Assembly (NCBI GenBank): GCA_016180705.1
Contig: JACPAU010000215.1
Location: 1 to 5,642 of the forward strand
Direction of reading: 5' to 3'
From: Candidatus Methylomirabilota bacterium
GTDB taxonomy: Bacteria; Methylomirabilota; Methylomirabilia; Methylomirabilales; JACPAU01
DNA: 5,642 nucleotides
Part shown: in pieces, positions 1 to 5,534 of the stretch
Numbering within the stretch: the first letter of the stretch is position 1
Layout: each line of letters opens with the position of its first letter
Notes under the pieces: model-generated
Seen by the model: the letters and a program-made list of their open reading frames with translations, nothing else
Told to the model about the DNA's origin: nothing
Databases searched by the model: none
Translations under genes and position numbers: made by a program

Positions 1-150
1 GGGCCGCCCCTCCGGTTCCCCCCGGCGGCGGGGGAGGAGCCCCACCGGTACGAGGCGGTCAGCCAGGAGATCATGGCGGCGATCGCCCGCCTGCAGGCGG
101 GCGCATCCTTGGCGCCAACGAGGGTCCCGACGGAGAGCCCTTCACTCTAA
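1..150 (+). CDS. plsC: C-terminal end of a probable 1-acyl-sn-glycerol-3-phosphate acyltransferase (partial)
   Basis: An open frame enters at base 1 and stops at TAA 148-150, giving 49 residues. The start GPPLRFP, followed by RYEAVSQEIMAAIARLQ, resembles the C-terminal tail of PlsC-type acyltransferases: a 'GxPl' strand, then an amphipathic helix with an 'R-Y-x-x-v-s-x-x-I-M-x-x-I-x-x-L' pattern. The catalytic HX4D region would lie upstream, outside the window. PlsC transfers an acyl chain to lysophosphatidate at the membrane to make phosphatidate. In many bacteria plsC lies next to cmk, ispH and rpsA, and rpsA starts 23 bases after this stop, which supports the call. The last 17 or so residues (Ala/Pro/Thr/Ser-rich) look like an unstructured tail. 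The evidence is a short tail and context only, so another acyltransferase is possible. Confidence 0.6.
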   Translation, partial: GPPLRFPPAAGEEPHRYEAVSQEIMAAIARLQAGASLAPTRVPTESPSL

Positions 151-154
151 CCTT

Positions 155-163
155 GGAGGAGGT
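155..163 (+). promoter_or_regulatory. Shine-Dalgarno sequence that sets the rpsA start
   Basis: The string GGAGGAGGT contains AGGAGGT (157-163), a near-perfect anti-16S match, 10 bases before ATG 174. An in-frame TTG at 153 would place the ribosome-binding site inside the coding sequence, so ATG 174 is the better start. The next ATGs at 192 and 198 are too far away (28 bases or more). Confidence 0.75.
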
Positions 164-173
164 CCCGCTGCAG

Positions 174-1868
174 ATGCCCGCGCTACGGCCCATGAGAATG
201 CCTAAAGGCTCGCTCCCCCCGACCGACCCGGACTACGATCCCCGCTCGGCCGACCTGACGGCGGAGATGCAGACGATTTACGACCAGACCTTCAAGGACA
301 TCGCCGAGGGGGAGATCGTGCGGGGACGGGTCGTGGAGGTCACGACCGACGCGGTGCTCATCGACATCGGCTACAAGTCGGAGGGCACGGTCCCCCTGAA
401 GGAGTTCACCACCCCCCAGGGGGAGGTGGCGGTCCAGGTCGGAACCGTGGTGGACGTCTACCTCGAGTCGAAGGAGGACAGCGAGGGCCTCATCGTCCTC
501 TCCCGGGAGAAGGCGGAGAAGATCAAGATCTGGGAGCAGATCAGCCGGGTCTACGAGCAGGGGGGGGCCGTCCAGGGGACCATCGTGGGCAAGACCAAGG
601 GCGGCCTGATGGTGGACATCGGCGTCCGCGCCTTCCTGCCGGGCTCGCAGGTGGACCTCCGCCCGGCGCGGGATCTGGACCGCCTCATCGGCAAGACCTT
701 CCCCATGAAGATCATCAAGCTGAACCAGAAGCGGGGGAACATCGTCCTCTCCCGGCGGGAACTCCTGGAGGAGGAGCGCAAGGCCCTCAAGACGCAGACC
801 CTCGCCACCCTGGAGGAGGGGAAGGTCTTCCGGGGGAAGATCAAGAACATCACCGAGTACGGCGCCTTCGTGGACCTGGGGGGTCTGGACGGGCTCCTGC
901 ACATCACGGACATGTCCTGGGGCCGGCTGAACCACCCGACGGAGCTCTTCCAGGTGGGGGACGAGATCGAGGTGGTCGTCCTGAAGTTCGACCGGACCAC
1001 GGAGCGGATCTCCCTCGGATACAAGCAGCGCCTGGCGGACCCCTGGGAGGCGTCCGACCGGAAGTTCCCCGTGGGCTCCAAGGTGAAGGGGAAGGTGGTC
1101 TCCCTGGTGGACTACGGCGCCTTCGTCGAGCTGGAGCCGGGGGTGGAGGGGCTGGTCCACATCTCCGAGATGTCCTGGACGCAGCGGATCAAGCACCCGT
1201 CCAAGGTGGTGGCGATCGGCGACGTGATCGAGGTGATGGTCCTGGACATCGACAAGCAGGCCAAGCGGATCTCCCTCGGCATGAAGCAGGTGGAGCCCAA
1301 CCCCTGGAACTTCATCGAGGAGCGGTACCCGGTGGGGACCCGGGTGGAGGGGAAGGTCCGGAACCTGGCCGATTTCGGTGCCTTCGTGGAGCTGGAGGAC
1401 GGGATCGACGGCCTCATCCACGTGTCGGACATGTCCTGGACGAAGCGGGTCCGCCACCCCTCCGAGGTCCTGAAGAAGGGAGACAAGGTCGAGGCCCTGG
1501 TGCTGCACGTGGACCGGCACAATCGCCGCATCTCCCTCGGCCTCAAGCAGTGCCAGCCGGACCCCTGGCAGACCACGGTTCCGGAGCGCTACCGGGTCGG
1601 CATGGACGTGACCGGGAAGGTCGTCCGGCTCACCGACTTCGGAGCCTTCGTGGAACTGCCCGACGGCATCGAGGGACTCCTCCACGTTTCGGAGATGAGC
1701 GAAGGGCGGGTGGGCAAGCCGGAGGACGTCGTGCAGGTGGGGGACGAGCTGAGCATGAAGATCATCAAGCTGGACGCCGATGAGCGGAAGATCGGCCTGA
1801 GCCTCCGGGCCTACCGCGAAGCGCGGGCGGCGGCGGAGGAGGACGAGGGAGACTTCCGCCGGCGGTAG
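174..1868 (+). CDS. rpsA: 30S ribosomal protein S1
   Basis: S1 binds mRNA upstream of the start codon and helps the 30S subunit load and unfold messages. The 564-residue product has six S1 (OB-fold) domains beginning near residues 46, 130, 216, 301, 388 and 476. Domains 1 and 2 are divergent, as usual for the ribosome-docking half, but keep the 'IVLSRE' and 'GNIVLSRRE' ends. Domains 3-6 carry the RNA-binding pattern 'D/EYGAFVxL...GLxHxSxMSW' and 'RISLGxKQ'. Length and domain count match full-length proteobacterial S1 (about 555-570 residues). About 30 residues precede the usual N-terminal helix (TIYDQTFKDI), which is longer than in E. coli. The C-terminus is acidic, then basic (EEDEGDFRRR). 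The start at 174 is chosen from the Shine-Dalgarno; a TTG at 153 would add seven residues. The gene follows the plsC-like end by 23 bases and precedes sppA by 19, so they are probably co-transcribed. S1 often represses its own translation; no leader structure is evident here. Confidence 0.97.
   Translation: MPALRPMRMPKGSLPPTDPDYDPRSADLTAEMQTIYDQTFKDIAEGEIVRGRVVEVTTDAVLIDIGYKSEGTVPLKEFTTPQGEVAVQVGTVVDVYLESKEDSEGLIVLSREKAEKIKIWEQISRVYEQGGAVQGTIVGKTKGGLMVDIGVRAFLPGSQVDLRPARDLDRLIGKTFPMKIIKLNQKRGNIVLSRRELLEEERKALKTQTLATLEEGKVFRGKIKNITEYGAFVDLGGLDGLLHITDMSWGRLNHPTELFQVGDEIEVVVLKFDRTTERISLGYKQRLADPWEASDRKFPVGSKVKGKVVSLVDYGAFVELEPGVEGLVHISEMSWTQRIKHPSKVVAIGDVIEVMVLDIDKQAKRISLGMKQVEPNPWNFIEERYPVGTRVEGKVRNLADFGAFVELEDGIDGLIHVSDMSWTKRVRHPSEVLKKGDKVEALVLHVDRHNRRISLGLKQCQPDPWQTTVPERYRVGMDVTGKVVRLTDFGAFVELPDGIEGLLHVSEMSEGRVGKPEDVVQVGDELSMKIIKLDADERKIGLSLRAYREARAAAEEDEGDFRRR
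819..1826 (+). repeat. Four tandem S1-domain repeats within rpsA
   Basis: Domains 3-6 of S1 repeat at DNA level with a period of 255-264 bases. The conserved Gly codon of 'GAFV' falls at 861, 1116, 1377 and 1641. The 14-mer CGGATCTCCCTCGG occurs at 1005 and 1266, with a one-base variant at 1527, exactly 261 bases apart each time. These are ordinary intragenic protein repeats, not mobile DNA. Confidence 0.85.
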
Positions 1869-1887
1869 GGGGCGGCGGAGCGGACGG

Positions 1888-2778
1888 ATGGCACGGCGAT
1901 CGGCCGTACGGGCGCTGGCGGTGGCGGGGGGAGCGGGCCTCCTCTTCTTCGCGGCCGTCTTCGCGGTCGTCTACCTGACCGGCCTCCGGGAGACCTTCGG
2001 GGGACCCAAGGTGGCCCTGGTAGAGGTCACCGGGGTCATCACGGATTCCAAGGAGGTCACCGACCAGCTGGAACAGCACCTGCAGAATCCGACGGTCCGG
2101 GCCTTCCTCATCCGGATCGACAGCCCCGGGGGCGGGGTAGCGGCGTCCCAGGAGATTTACGAGGAGCTCCTCAAGGTCCGCCGGGTCCACGGGAAGCCGG
2201 TCGTGGCCTCCATGGGCTCGTTAGCCGCGTCGGGCGGGTACTACGTGGCGAGCGCCGCCGACCGGATTCTGGCGAACCCCGGCACCATCACCGGCAGCAT
2301 CGGCGTCCTGATGCAGATCCCGAACGTCACCGAGTTGCTCCAGAAGATCGGGGTCCGGACCGTGGTGATCAAGAGTGGGGCCTACAAGGATCTGGCCTCG
2401 GCCACCCGGGAGCTGACCCCCGAGGAGCGGCGGATCCTGCAGAGCGTGCTGGACGACGTGCACGACCAGTTCATCCAGGCCGTGGCCGACAGCCGGCGGA
2501 TCGAGCGGGGGCGGGTGGAGCGGCTCGCGGACGGGCGGATCTTCAGCGGGCGACAGGCCCAGGAGCTGGGGCTGGTGGACGAGCTCGGGGACCTGCAGGA
2601 CGCGTTGGCCCGGGCCGGCGCGCTGGCGGGCATCCCCGGGGTGCCGGCGGTGACGCAGATCGAGCGGCCGCGGTTTTCCCTCCTGCGCCTCCTCACCGGC
2701 TGGCAGTTCAATGAGCCCTGGGGCCTGGCGGGCCCCGGCCCGTCCCTCACCCTCGCATACCTCCTCCATCTCCCGTAG
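1888..2778 (+). CDS. sppA: Signal peptide peptidase SppA, short form (S49 family Ser/Lys protease)
   Basis: SppA cuts leftover signal peptides and other membrane peptides after secretion. The product has 296 residues, the size of the single-domain Bacillus/archaeal form rather than the double-domain 67-kDa E. coli enzyme. Residues 1-8 are basic and about 9-31 form one hydrophobic segment (signal anchor), leaving the protease domain outside the membrane. The ClpP/crotonase-like fold shows 'RIDSPGGG' near 76-83, the nucleophile Ser115 in 'AASGGYY', 'ANPGTITGSIGV' at 129-140, and the general-base Lys167 in 'SGAYKD'. The Ser-Lys spacing of 52 equals that of B. subtilis SppA (Ser147/Lys199, from memory). 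The ATG follows GGAG (1877-1880) by seven bases and lies 19 bases after rpsA, so the two are probably one transcript. No defect is visible. Confidence 0.95.
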   Translation: MARRSAVRALAVAGGAGLLFFAAVFAVVYLTGLRETFGGPKVALVEVTGVITDSKEVTDQLEQHLQNPTVRAFLIRIDSPGGGVAASQEIYEELLKVRRVHGKPVVASMGSLAASGGYYVASAADRILANPGTITGSIGVLMQIPNVTELLQKIGVRTVVIKSGAYKDLASATRELTPEERRILQSVLDDVHDQFIQAVADSRRIERGRVERLADGRIFSGRQAQELGLVDELGDLQDALARAGALAGIPGVPAVTQIERPRFSLLRLLTGWQFNEPWGLAGPGPSLTLAYLLHLP

Positions 2779-2810
2779 CGGCCGCCGGGCGGCCGGTCCC
2801 TGGGCGGACC
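2779..2810 (+). repeat. Two adjacent GC-rich inverted repeats after sppA
   Basis: CGGCCGCC (2779-2786) and GGCGGCCG (2788-2795) form a perfect palindrome around one central G; as RNA this would fold with a shorter stem and a 3-5 base loop. GGTCC (2795-2799) and GGACC (2806-2810) can form a second stem with a six-base loop; the two share base 2795. No T-tract follows, so a classical intrinsic terminator is not supported. It could be a transcript-stabilising or attenuating hairpin between sppA and the DNA-bending protein gene. Confidence 0.5.
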
Positions 2811-2821
2811 CTGGGTTCCGA

Positions 2822-2828
2822 GGGAGGA
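2822..2828 (+). promoter_or_regulatory. Shine-Dalgarno sequence of the IHF/HU-type gene
   Basis: GGGAGGA ends seven bases before ATG 2836, a strong match at good spacing. It confirms this start and suggests high translation, as expected for an abundant nucleoid protein. Confidence 0.7.
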
Positions 2829-2835
2829 CTCATCC

Positions 2836-3117
2836 ATGACGCGGGCGGACCTGGTTGAGCGGGTGGCCACGACGGTGAACCTCACGAAGAAGGAGACCGA
2901 GGTCGTCATCGATACGATCTTCAAGAGCATCGCCCAGGCCCTCGCCTCGTCCACCGACGGGAAGGTGGAACTGCGGGGCTTCGGGAGCTTCCGGGTCCGT
3001 CGGCGGGAGGCCCGCCAGGGCCGCAACCCGCAGACGGGCAAGCCGGTGAGCGTCCCCGCGAAGAAGGTCCCCTACTTCAAGCCGGGAAAGGAGCTGAAGG
3101 CCCTCGTGGACACCTGA
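2836..3117 (+). CDS. HU/IHF-family DNA-bending protein, IHF-beta-like
   Basis: This 93-residue protein matches the usual family length of 90-100. It should dimerise and bend DNA in the nucleoid. Residues 1-38 form the helical dimer base ('TRADLVERVA', 'LTKKETEVVIDTIF'). The family signature follows as 'GFGSF' (48-52), and the DNA-grasping arm carries 'GRNPQTG' (62-68) with Pro65 at the intercalating position. 'VPYFKPGKEL' (78-87) closes the fold. Glu45 before 'LRGFGSF' and the 'VPxFKPGKEL' ending are more like IHF beta than HU; in E. coli IHF beta the matching Glu contacts DNA specifically (family knowledge). No partner alpha subunit gene is in the window, so it may act as a homodimer or pair with one elsewhere. 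In proteobacteria ihfB commonly follows rpsA, which fits this position one gene downstream. I am sure of the family, less so of HU versus IHF. Confidence 0.93.
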   Translation: MTRADLVERVATTVNLTKKETEVVIDTIFKSIAQALASSTDGKVELRGFGSFRVRRREARQGRNPQTGKPVSVPAKKVPYFKPGKELKALVDT

Positions 3118-3132
3118 GGGCCGCCGGGCGGC
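3118..3132 (+). repeat. GC palindrome after the IHF/HU-type gene, same core as after sppA
   Basis: GCCGCC (3120-3125) and GGCGGC (3127-3132) flank one G. The 14-mer GGCCGCCGGGCGGC at 3119-3132 is identical to that at 2780-2793, and each copy begins exactly two bases after a stop codon. No T-tract follows. The next ATG is only 11 bases downstream, so the structure would sit where a ribosome must load for the cyclase gene. Confidence 0.5.
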
Positions 3133-3142
3133 GAACGCACGG

Positions 3143-4978
3143 ATGCGCATCTTCGCACTCGGGGCCGGCAGGCGCGTCACGCGCTTCATCGAGGGGCGGC
3201 CGGAGGAAGCGGCCGAACTCTTCGGCGTGGACCTCCCCCTGCTCCCGGAGGGGCATGCCTTCGCGGGGGGTGACCCCCGCCTGGTGGTCGAGCTCCACTC
3301 GAGCCTGAAGGTCCGGGTGGCCGCCTTCGTCGCCGGCGTCTACGAGTCCCTCGCGGAGCGCCGCGCTCCCGACCCACGGTTCGCTGCCGGCCCGCGCCCC
3401 GGCGGGGACGACGCCCAGGGGGCCTACCTCAAGCTCCTCACCGAGATCACCTCCAACATCATCGCCAACGACCGCCGCCTCGGACTCCTGAACCTCTTCT
3501 GGCTCGCCCACTCCAAGGAAATCGCGCAGGTCATCGACGAGTTCTTCCAGAACCCCCGGGTGAAGGCCCACATCCGGTATCAGATGCACCCGCTCCTCCG
3601 GGGCTTCTACCGCAACGCCCACCGGCTGGTCTGGCAGCGCGTCCGCACGACGGCGCCGGACCGCCTGCGGTACAACCTGGGCGACGACTTCAACCAGAAC
3701 CTGATCGAGAGCGTCTTCGACGACCAGCTCCCCCTCACCGAGTCGGGCATCGCGCAGATCAACCTGGCCAACGTCCTGATCGACCAGAACAAACGGTTCC
3801 GGGTCACCTTCGCGGAGTACAAGGAGATCTCGACAATCTGCCGCGACCGGCTGCGGGCGGGCCTCACGCGGCGGGAACCGCGCCTGTTGGAGCTGCTGGC
3901 CCAGCGGCTGTCGTCCATCCCTCCCGCGCAGTACGGGGAGGACAAGACGGAGCAGAAGCTCCTCTTCAACCCGCACCTCCTCACCTACCTCGTCACCGAC
4001 TTCGAGGGGACGGGGGAGAAGCTCCGGGGGAACCGCACCCTGCGCCAGGGGGCGGAGCGCCGCGGCGGATGGGGGGAGCTGCTGGCCGATTACCGGGACC
4101 TGGTGGACGCGGTCCGGCGCACGGAGGTCATCGACCTGCTGCGCCAGGGGATCACCCTGATCCCCCCCGGCCTGGACGACCGGCAGCTGAAGCAGCTCTT
4201 CGCCGAGGGCCGCCTGTACCGCTTCCACGAGTCCCTGGAGGTCCTGAACAGCGCCCGGAAGGTCACGATCCTCTTCGCCGACCTCCGGGGCTTCACCCAG
4301 ACCTCGGAGGGTGCCGTGTCCGAGGGGGAACTGACCCAGCACCTCTACAGGGTGTTCGACCCCCTCGCGGGGATCGTGAAGCGCTTCCAGGGCACCATCG
4401 ACAAATTCACGGGCGATGGGGTGATGATCACCTTCGGGGCGACCACGGTGAGCAAGCAGGACGAGCTGAACGCCGTCCGGACCGCCATCGCCCTGCAGGA
4501 GCTCATGGCCCGGTTCCGCGAGGAGGGGAAGACCCGCTTCCAGATGGGGATCAGCCTGCACACCGGCCGCGCGCAGGTCGCCCGCTTCATCCTGGACGAG
4601 ACCGCGATGGACACGACCGTGATCGGCCGCCACGTGAACATCGCCGGGCGCCTGAGCGGGTCGGGCGGGAAGGGGCCGGAGGAAGGGGGGGAGGAGGGGG
4701 AGAGGCCGGCGGTCCCCCTCCCGGGGGCCGGCAAGCCGTTGGACGTCTGGGTGGACCGGGCGGGGGTGCTCTACAACTCCGGCATCGCCGCCAGCCAGGA
4801 CACGGTGGACAGCCTGGCCGAGGCGGTCGCGATGGAGCGGCAGGAGGGGGAACGGGGCTCCACCTACAGCTTCCAGGACCCCGTGCTGGAAAAAAAGGTC
4901 TTGATAGAGTATGTGGGCGATGCTAAGTTTAAAGGCGTGGTCCGCTCCATCCCGGTCTACCGGATCGTGCTCGGCTAA
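3143..4978 (+). CDS. Class III adenylate cyclase domain protein with an unrecognised N-terminal domain
   Basis: The C-terminal part should make cAMP from ATP. The cyclase domain starts near residue 373 ('KVTILFADLRGF'). All catalytic positions are present: metal-binding Asp380 and Asp425 ('KFTGDG'), adenine-selecting Lys421, Thr492 ('TTVIG'), and transition-state Asn499 and Arg503 ('VNIAGRL'). Spacings Lys-Asp 4, Thr-Asn 7 and Asn-Arg 4 match characterised class III enzymes. Lys plus Thr is the class IIIb pattern, a group reported to respond to bicarbonate. A Gly/Glu/Pro-rich stretch (about 506-534) interrupts the fold before the last strands ('FKGVV', 'IPVYRI'). Residues 1-370 are mostly helical and charged, with no transmembrane segment, signal peptide or sensor domain I can name, so the protein is probably cytosolic. 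ATG 3143 lacks a strong Shine-Dalgarno and lies 25 bases after the previous stop, so translation may be coupled or weak. The cyclase call is firm; the signal it senses is unknown. Confidence 0.9.
   Translation: MRIFALGAGRRVTRFIEGRPEEAAELFGVDLPLLPEGHAFAGGDPRLVVELHSSLKVRVAAFVAGVYESLAERRAPDPRFAAGPRPGGDDAQGAYLKLLTEITSNIIANDRRLGLLNLFWLAHSKEIAQVIDEFFQNPRVKAHIRYQMHPLLRGFYRNAHRLVWQRVRTTAPDRLRYNLGDDFNQNLIESVFDDQLPLTESGIAQINLANVLIDQNKRFRVTFAEYKEISTICRDRLRAGLTRREPRLLELLAQRLSSIPPAQYGEDKTEQKLLFNPHLLTYLVTDFEGTGEKLRGNRTLRQGAERRGGWGELLADYRDLVDAVRRTEVIDLLRQGITLIPPGLDDRQLKQLFAEGRLYRFHESLEVLNSARKVTILFADLRGFTQTSEGAVSEGELTQHLYRVFDPLAGIVKRFQGTIDKFTGDGVMITFGATTVSKQDELNAVRTAIALQELMARFREEGKTRFQMGISLHTGRAQVARFILDETAMDTTVIGRHVNIAGRLSGSGGKGPEEGGEEGERPAVPLPGAGKPLDVWVDRAGVLYNSGIAASQDTVDSLAEAVAMERQEGERGSTYSFQDPVLEKKVLIEYVGDAKFKGVVRSIPVYRIVLG
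4658..4700 (+). other. G-quadruplex-like G-rich tract inside the cyclase gene
   Basis: Runs GGG (4658), GGG (4663), GGG (4667) and GGGG (4672) are separated by loops of 2, 1 and 2 bases, fitting the strict G3+N1-7 quadruplex rule. G7 (4685-4691) and G5 (4696-4700) follow. The tract is on the coding strand, so it would also be in the mRNA. It encodes the Gly/Glu-rich insertion of the cyclase, so coding bias may explain it. Confidence 0.5.
4891..4897 (+). other. In-frame A_AAA_AAG slippery heptamer
   Basis: The cyclase codons GAA AAA AAG place A-AAA-AAG exactly in the zero-frame register of the dnaX-type -1 frameshift site, within a run of seven A. A -1 shift would add nine residues (after the two Lys codons) and stop at TAA 4924-4926, removing the last strands of the cyclase fold. 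I see no Shine-Dalgarno about 10 bases upstream and no clear stem downstream, so frequent shifting is not supported. The motif itself is certain; its function is doubtful. Confidence 0.3.
4901..4929 (+). promoter_or_regulatory. Possible internal promoter for the HIT and nuclease genes
   Basis: TTGATA (4901-4906, five of six matches to TTGACA) lies 17 bases before TAAGTT (4924-4929, a weak -10 with three of six matches), which is preceded by TGC, an extended -10 'TGn'. It sits in a 48-base patch (4889-4936) of about 40% GC in an otherwise very GC-rich region. Transcription would start near 4936, about 95 bases before the HIT start. Weak -10 and unknown sigma preferences keep this tentative. 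Confidence 0.28.
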
Positions 4979-5031
4979 GTGGGCGACAGATGGGGCCGCG
5001 CGGGATCGGCGTCCCGGCGGATGGCCGGCGT

Positions 5032-5532
5032 ATGGAGATCCTCTGGGCCCCCTGGCGGATGGCCTACATCACGGGTCCCCGGGAGGGGGGCTGCATCCTC
5101 TGCGAGAAGGCGGCCGGGACCGATGACCGCGCGAGCCTGGTCCTGGCCCGGGGGAGATGGACGTACGTCCTGATGAACCTGTACCCCTACAACACCGGGC
5201 ATCTGCTCATCGCGCCCTATCGGCACTGCAGCCGCCTGGCTGACTGCTCCCCCGACGAGCTCCTGGACCTGATGCGCTGGACGCAGCGGAGCGAGATCCT
5301 CCTCCGGGAGGAGCTCCGAGCGGACGGGTTCAACATCGGGCTGAACCTGGGGAAGGTGGCGGGGGCCGGGATGGCGGATCACCTGCACCTGCACGTGGTG
5401 CCGCGGTGGAACGGGGACACGAACTTCATGCCGGTGACCGCCGAGACCAAGGTGATGCCGGAGCATCTCGCGGCCACGTATGCCAGGCTGGCCCCGGGGT
5501 TCGCAGCCGCTTCCCGCGAGGGAGGACGGTGA
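5032..5532 (+). CDS. HIT-family protein, probable Ap4A phosphorylase/hydrolase-type enzyme
   Basis: HIT enzymes attack nucleotide phosphates through a histidine, for example cleaving Ap4A or AMP conjugates. From ATG 5032 the product has 166 residues and opens with '[10 protein letters not shown]', the usual N-terminus of the bacterial Ap4A phosphorylase-like group. An in-frame ATG at 4990 would add 14 residues unlike the family; neither start has a strong Shine-Dalgarno (weak GGCGGAT at 5016-5022). Cys21 and Cys24 ('CILC') form a CxxC pair that, with His residues (such as His65 and one in the HIT motif), binds zinc in relatives. '[17 protein letters not shown]' is the substrate-side strand. 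'[13 protein letters not shown]' (101-113) leads to the HIT motif 'HLHLHVV', with His117, 119 and 121; His119 should be the nucleophile. The gene follows the cyclase by 53 bases and is closely followed by the nuclease gene. The family is certain; the substrate is not. Confidence 0.93.
   Translation: MEILWAPWRMAYITGPREGGCILCEKAAGTDDRASLVLARGRWTYVLMNLYPYNTGHLLIAPYRHCSRLADCSPDELLDLMRWTQRSEILLREELRADGFNIGLNLGKVAGAGMADHLHLHVVPRWNGDTNFMPVTAETKVMPEHLAATYARLAPGFAAASREGGR
5519..5526 (+). promoter_or_regulatory. Shine-Dalgarno sequence of the DUF151 gene, inside the HIT coding end
   Basis: AGGGAGGA ends eight bases before ATG 5535. A GTG at 5529, overlapping the HIT stop as GTGA, would be only two bases away and ATG 5544 is 17 away, so 5535 is the best start. 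The site lies within the last codons of the HIT gene, which suggests translational coupling. Confidence 0.7.
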
Positions 5533-5534
5533 CG

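Noticed and set aside
18..34. C-run/G-run inverted repeat in the plsC-like end
   Set aside because: It lies inside coding sequence and is explained by Pro/Ala/Gly codons in GC-rich DNA; no sign of function.
183..1685. 500-codon open frame on the - strand opposite rpsA
   Set aside because: It lies entirely antisense to a certain S1 gene. Its translation is Leu/Asp/His/Pro/Arg-rich without motifs, typical of GC-biased third positions read in reverse.
2779..2810. Intrinsic terminator after sppA
   Set aside because: Hairpins are present but no T-tract follows either stem, and the next gene starts 57 bases after sppA. Kept only as inverted repeats.
3077..4633. 518-codon open frame on the - strand opposite the cyclase gene
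   Set aside because: It is antisense to a gene with intact catalytic motifs and is repetitive in Leu, Asp, Val, Gly and Glu with no domain signature; a GC-bias shadow.
4069..4926. 285-codon + strand frame overlapping the cyclase gene
   Set aside because: The translation is Gly/Pro/Arg/His-rich with no recognisable domain. It matters only as the -1 frame after the slippery heptamer.
4990..5031. Upstream ATG start for the HIT gene
   Set aside because: The extra 14 residues (MGPRGIGVPADGRR) do not resemble the family, while ATG 5032 gives the usual 'MxxLWAPWRM' start. No strong Shine-Dalgarno favours 4990, so this is a preference, not proof.
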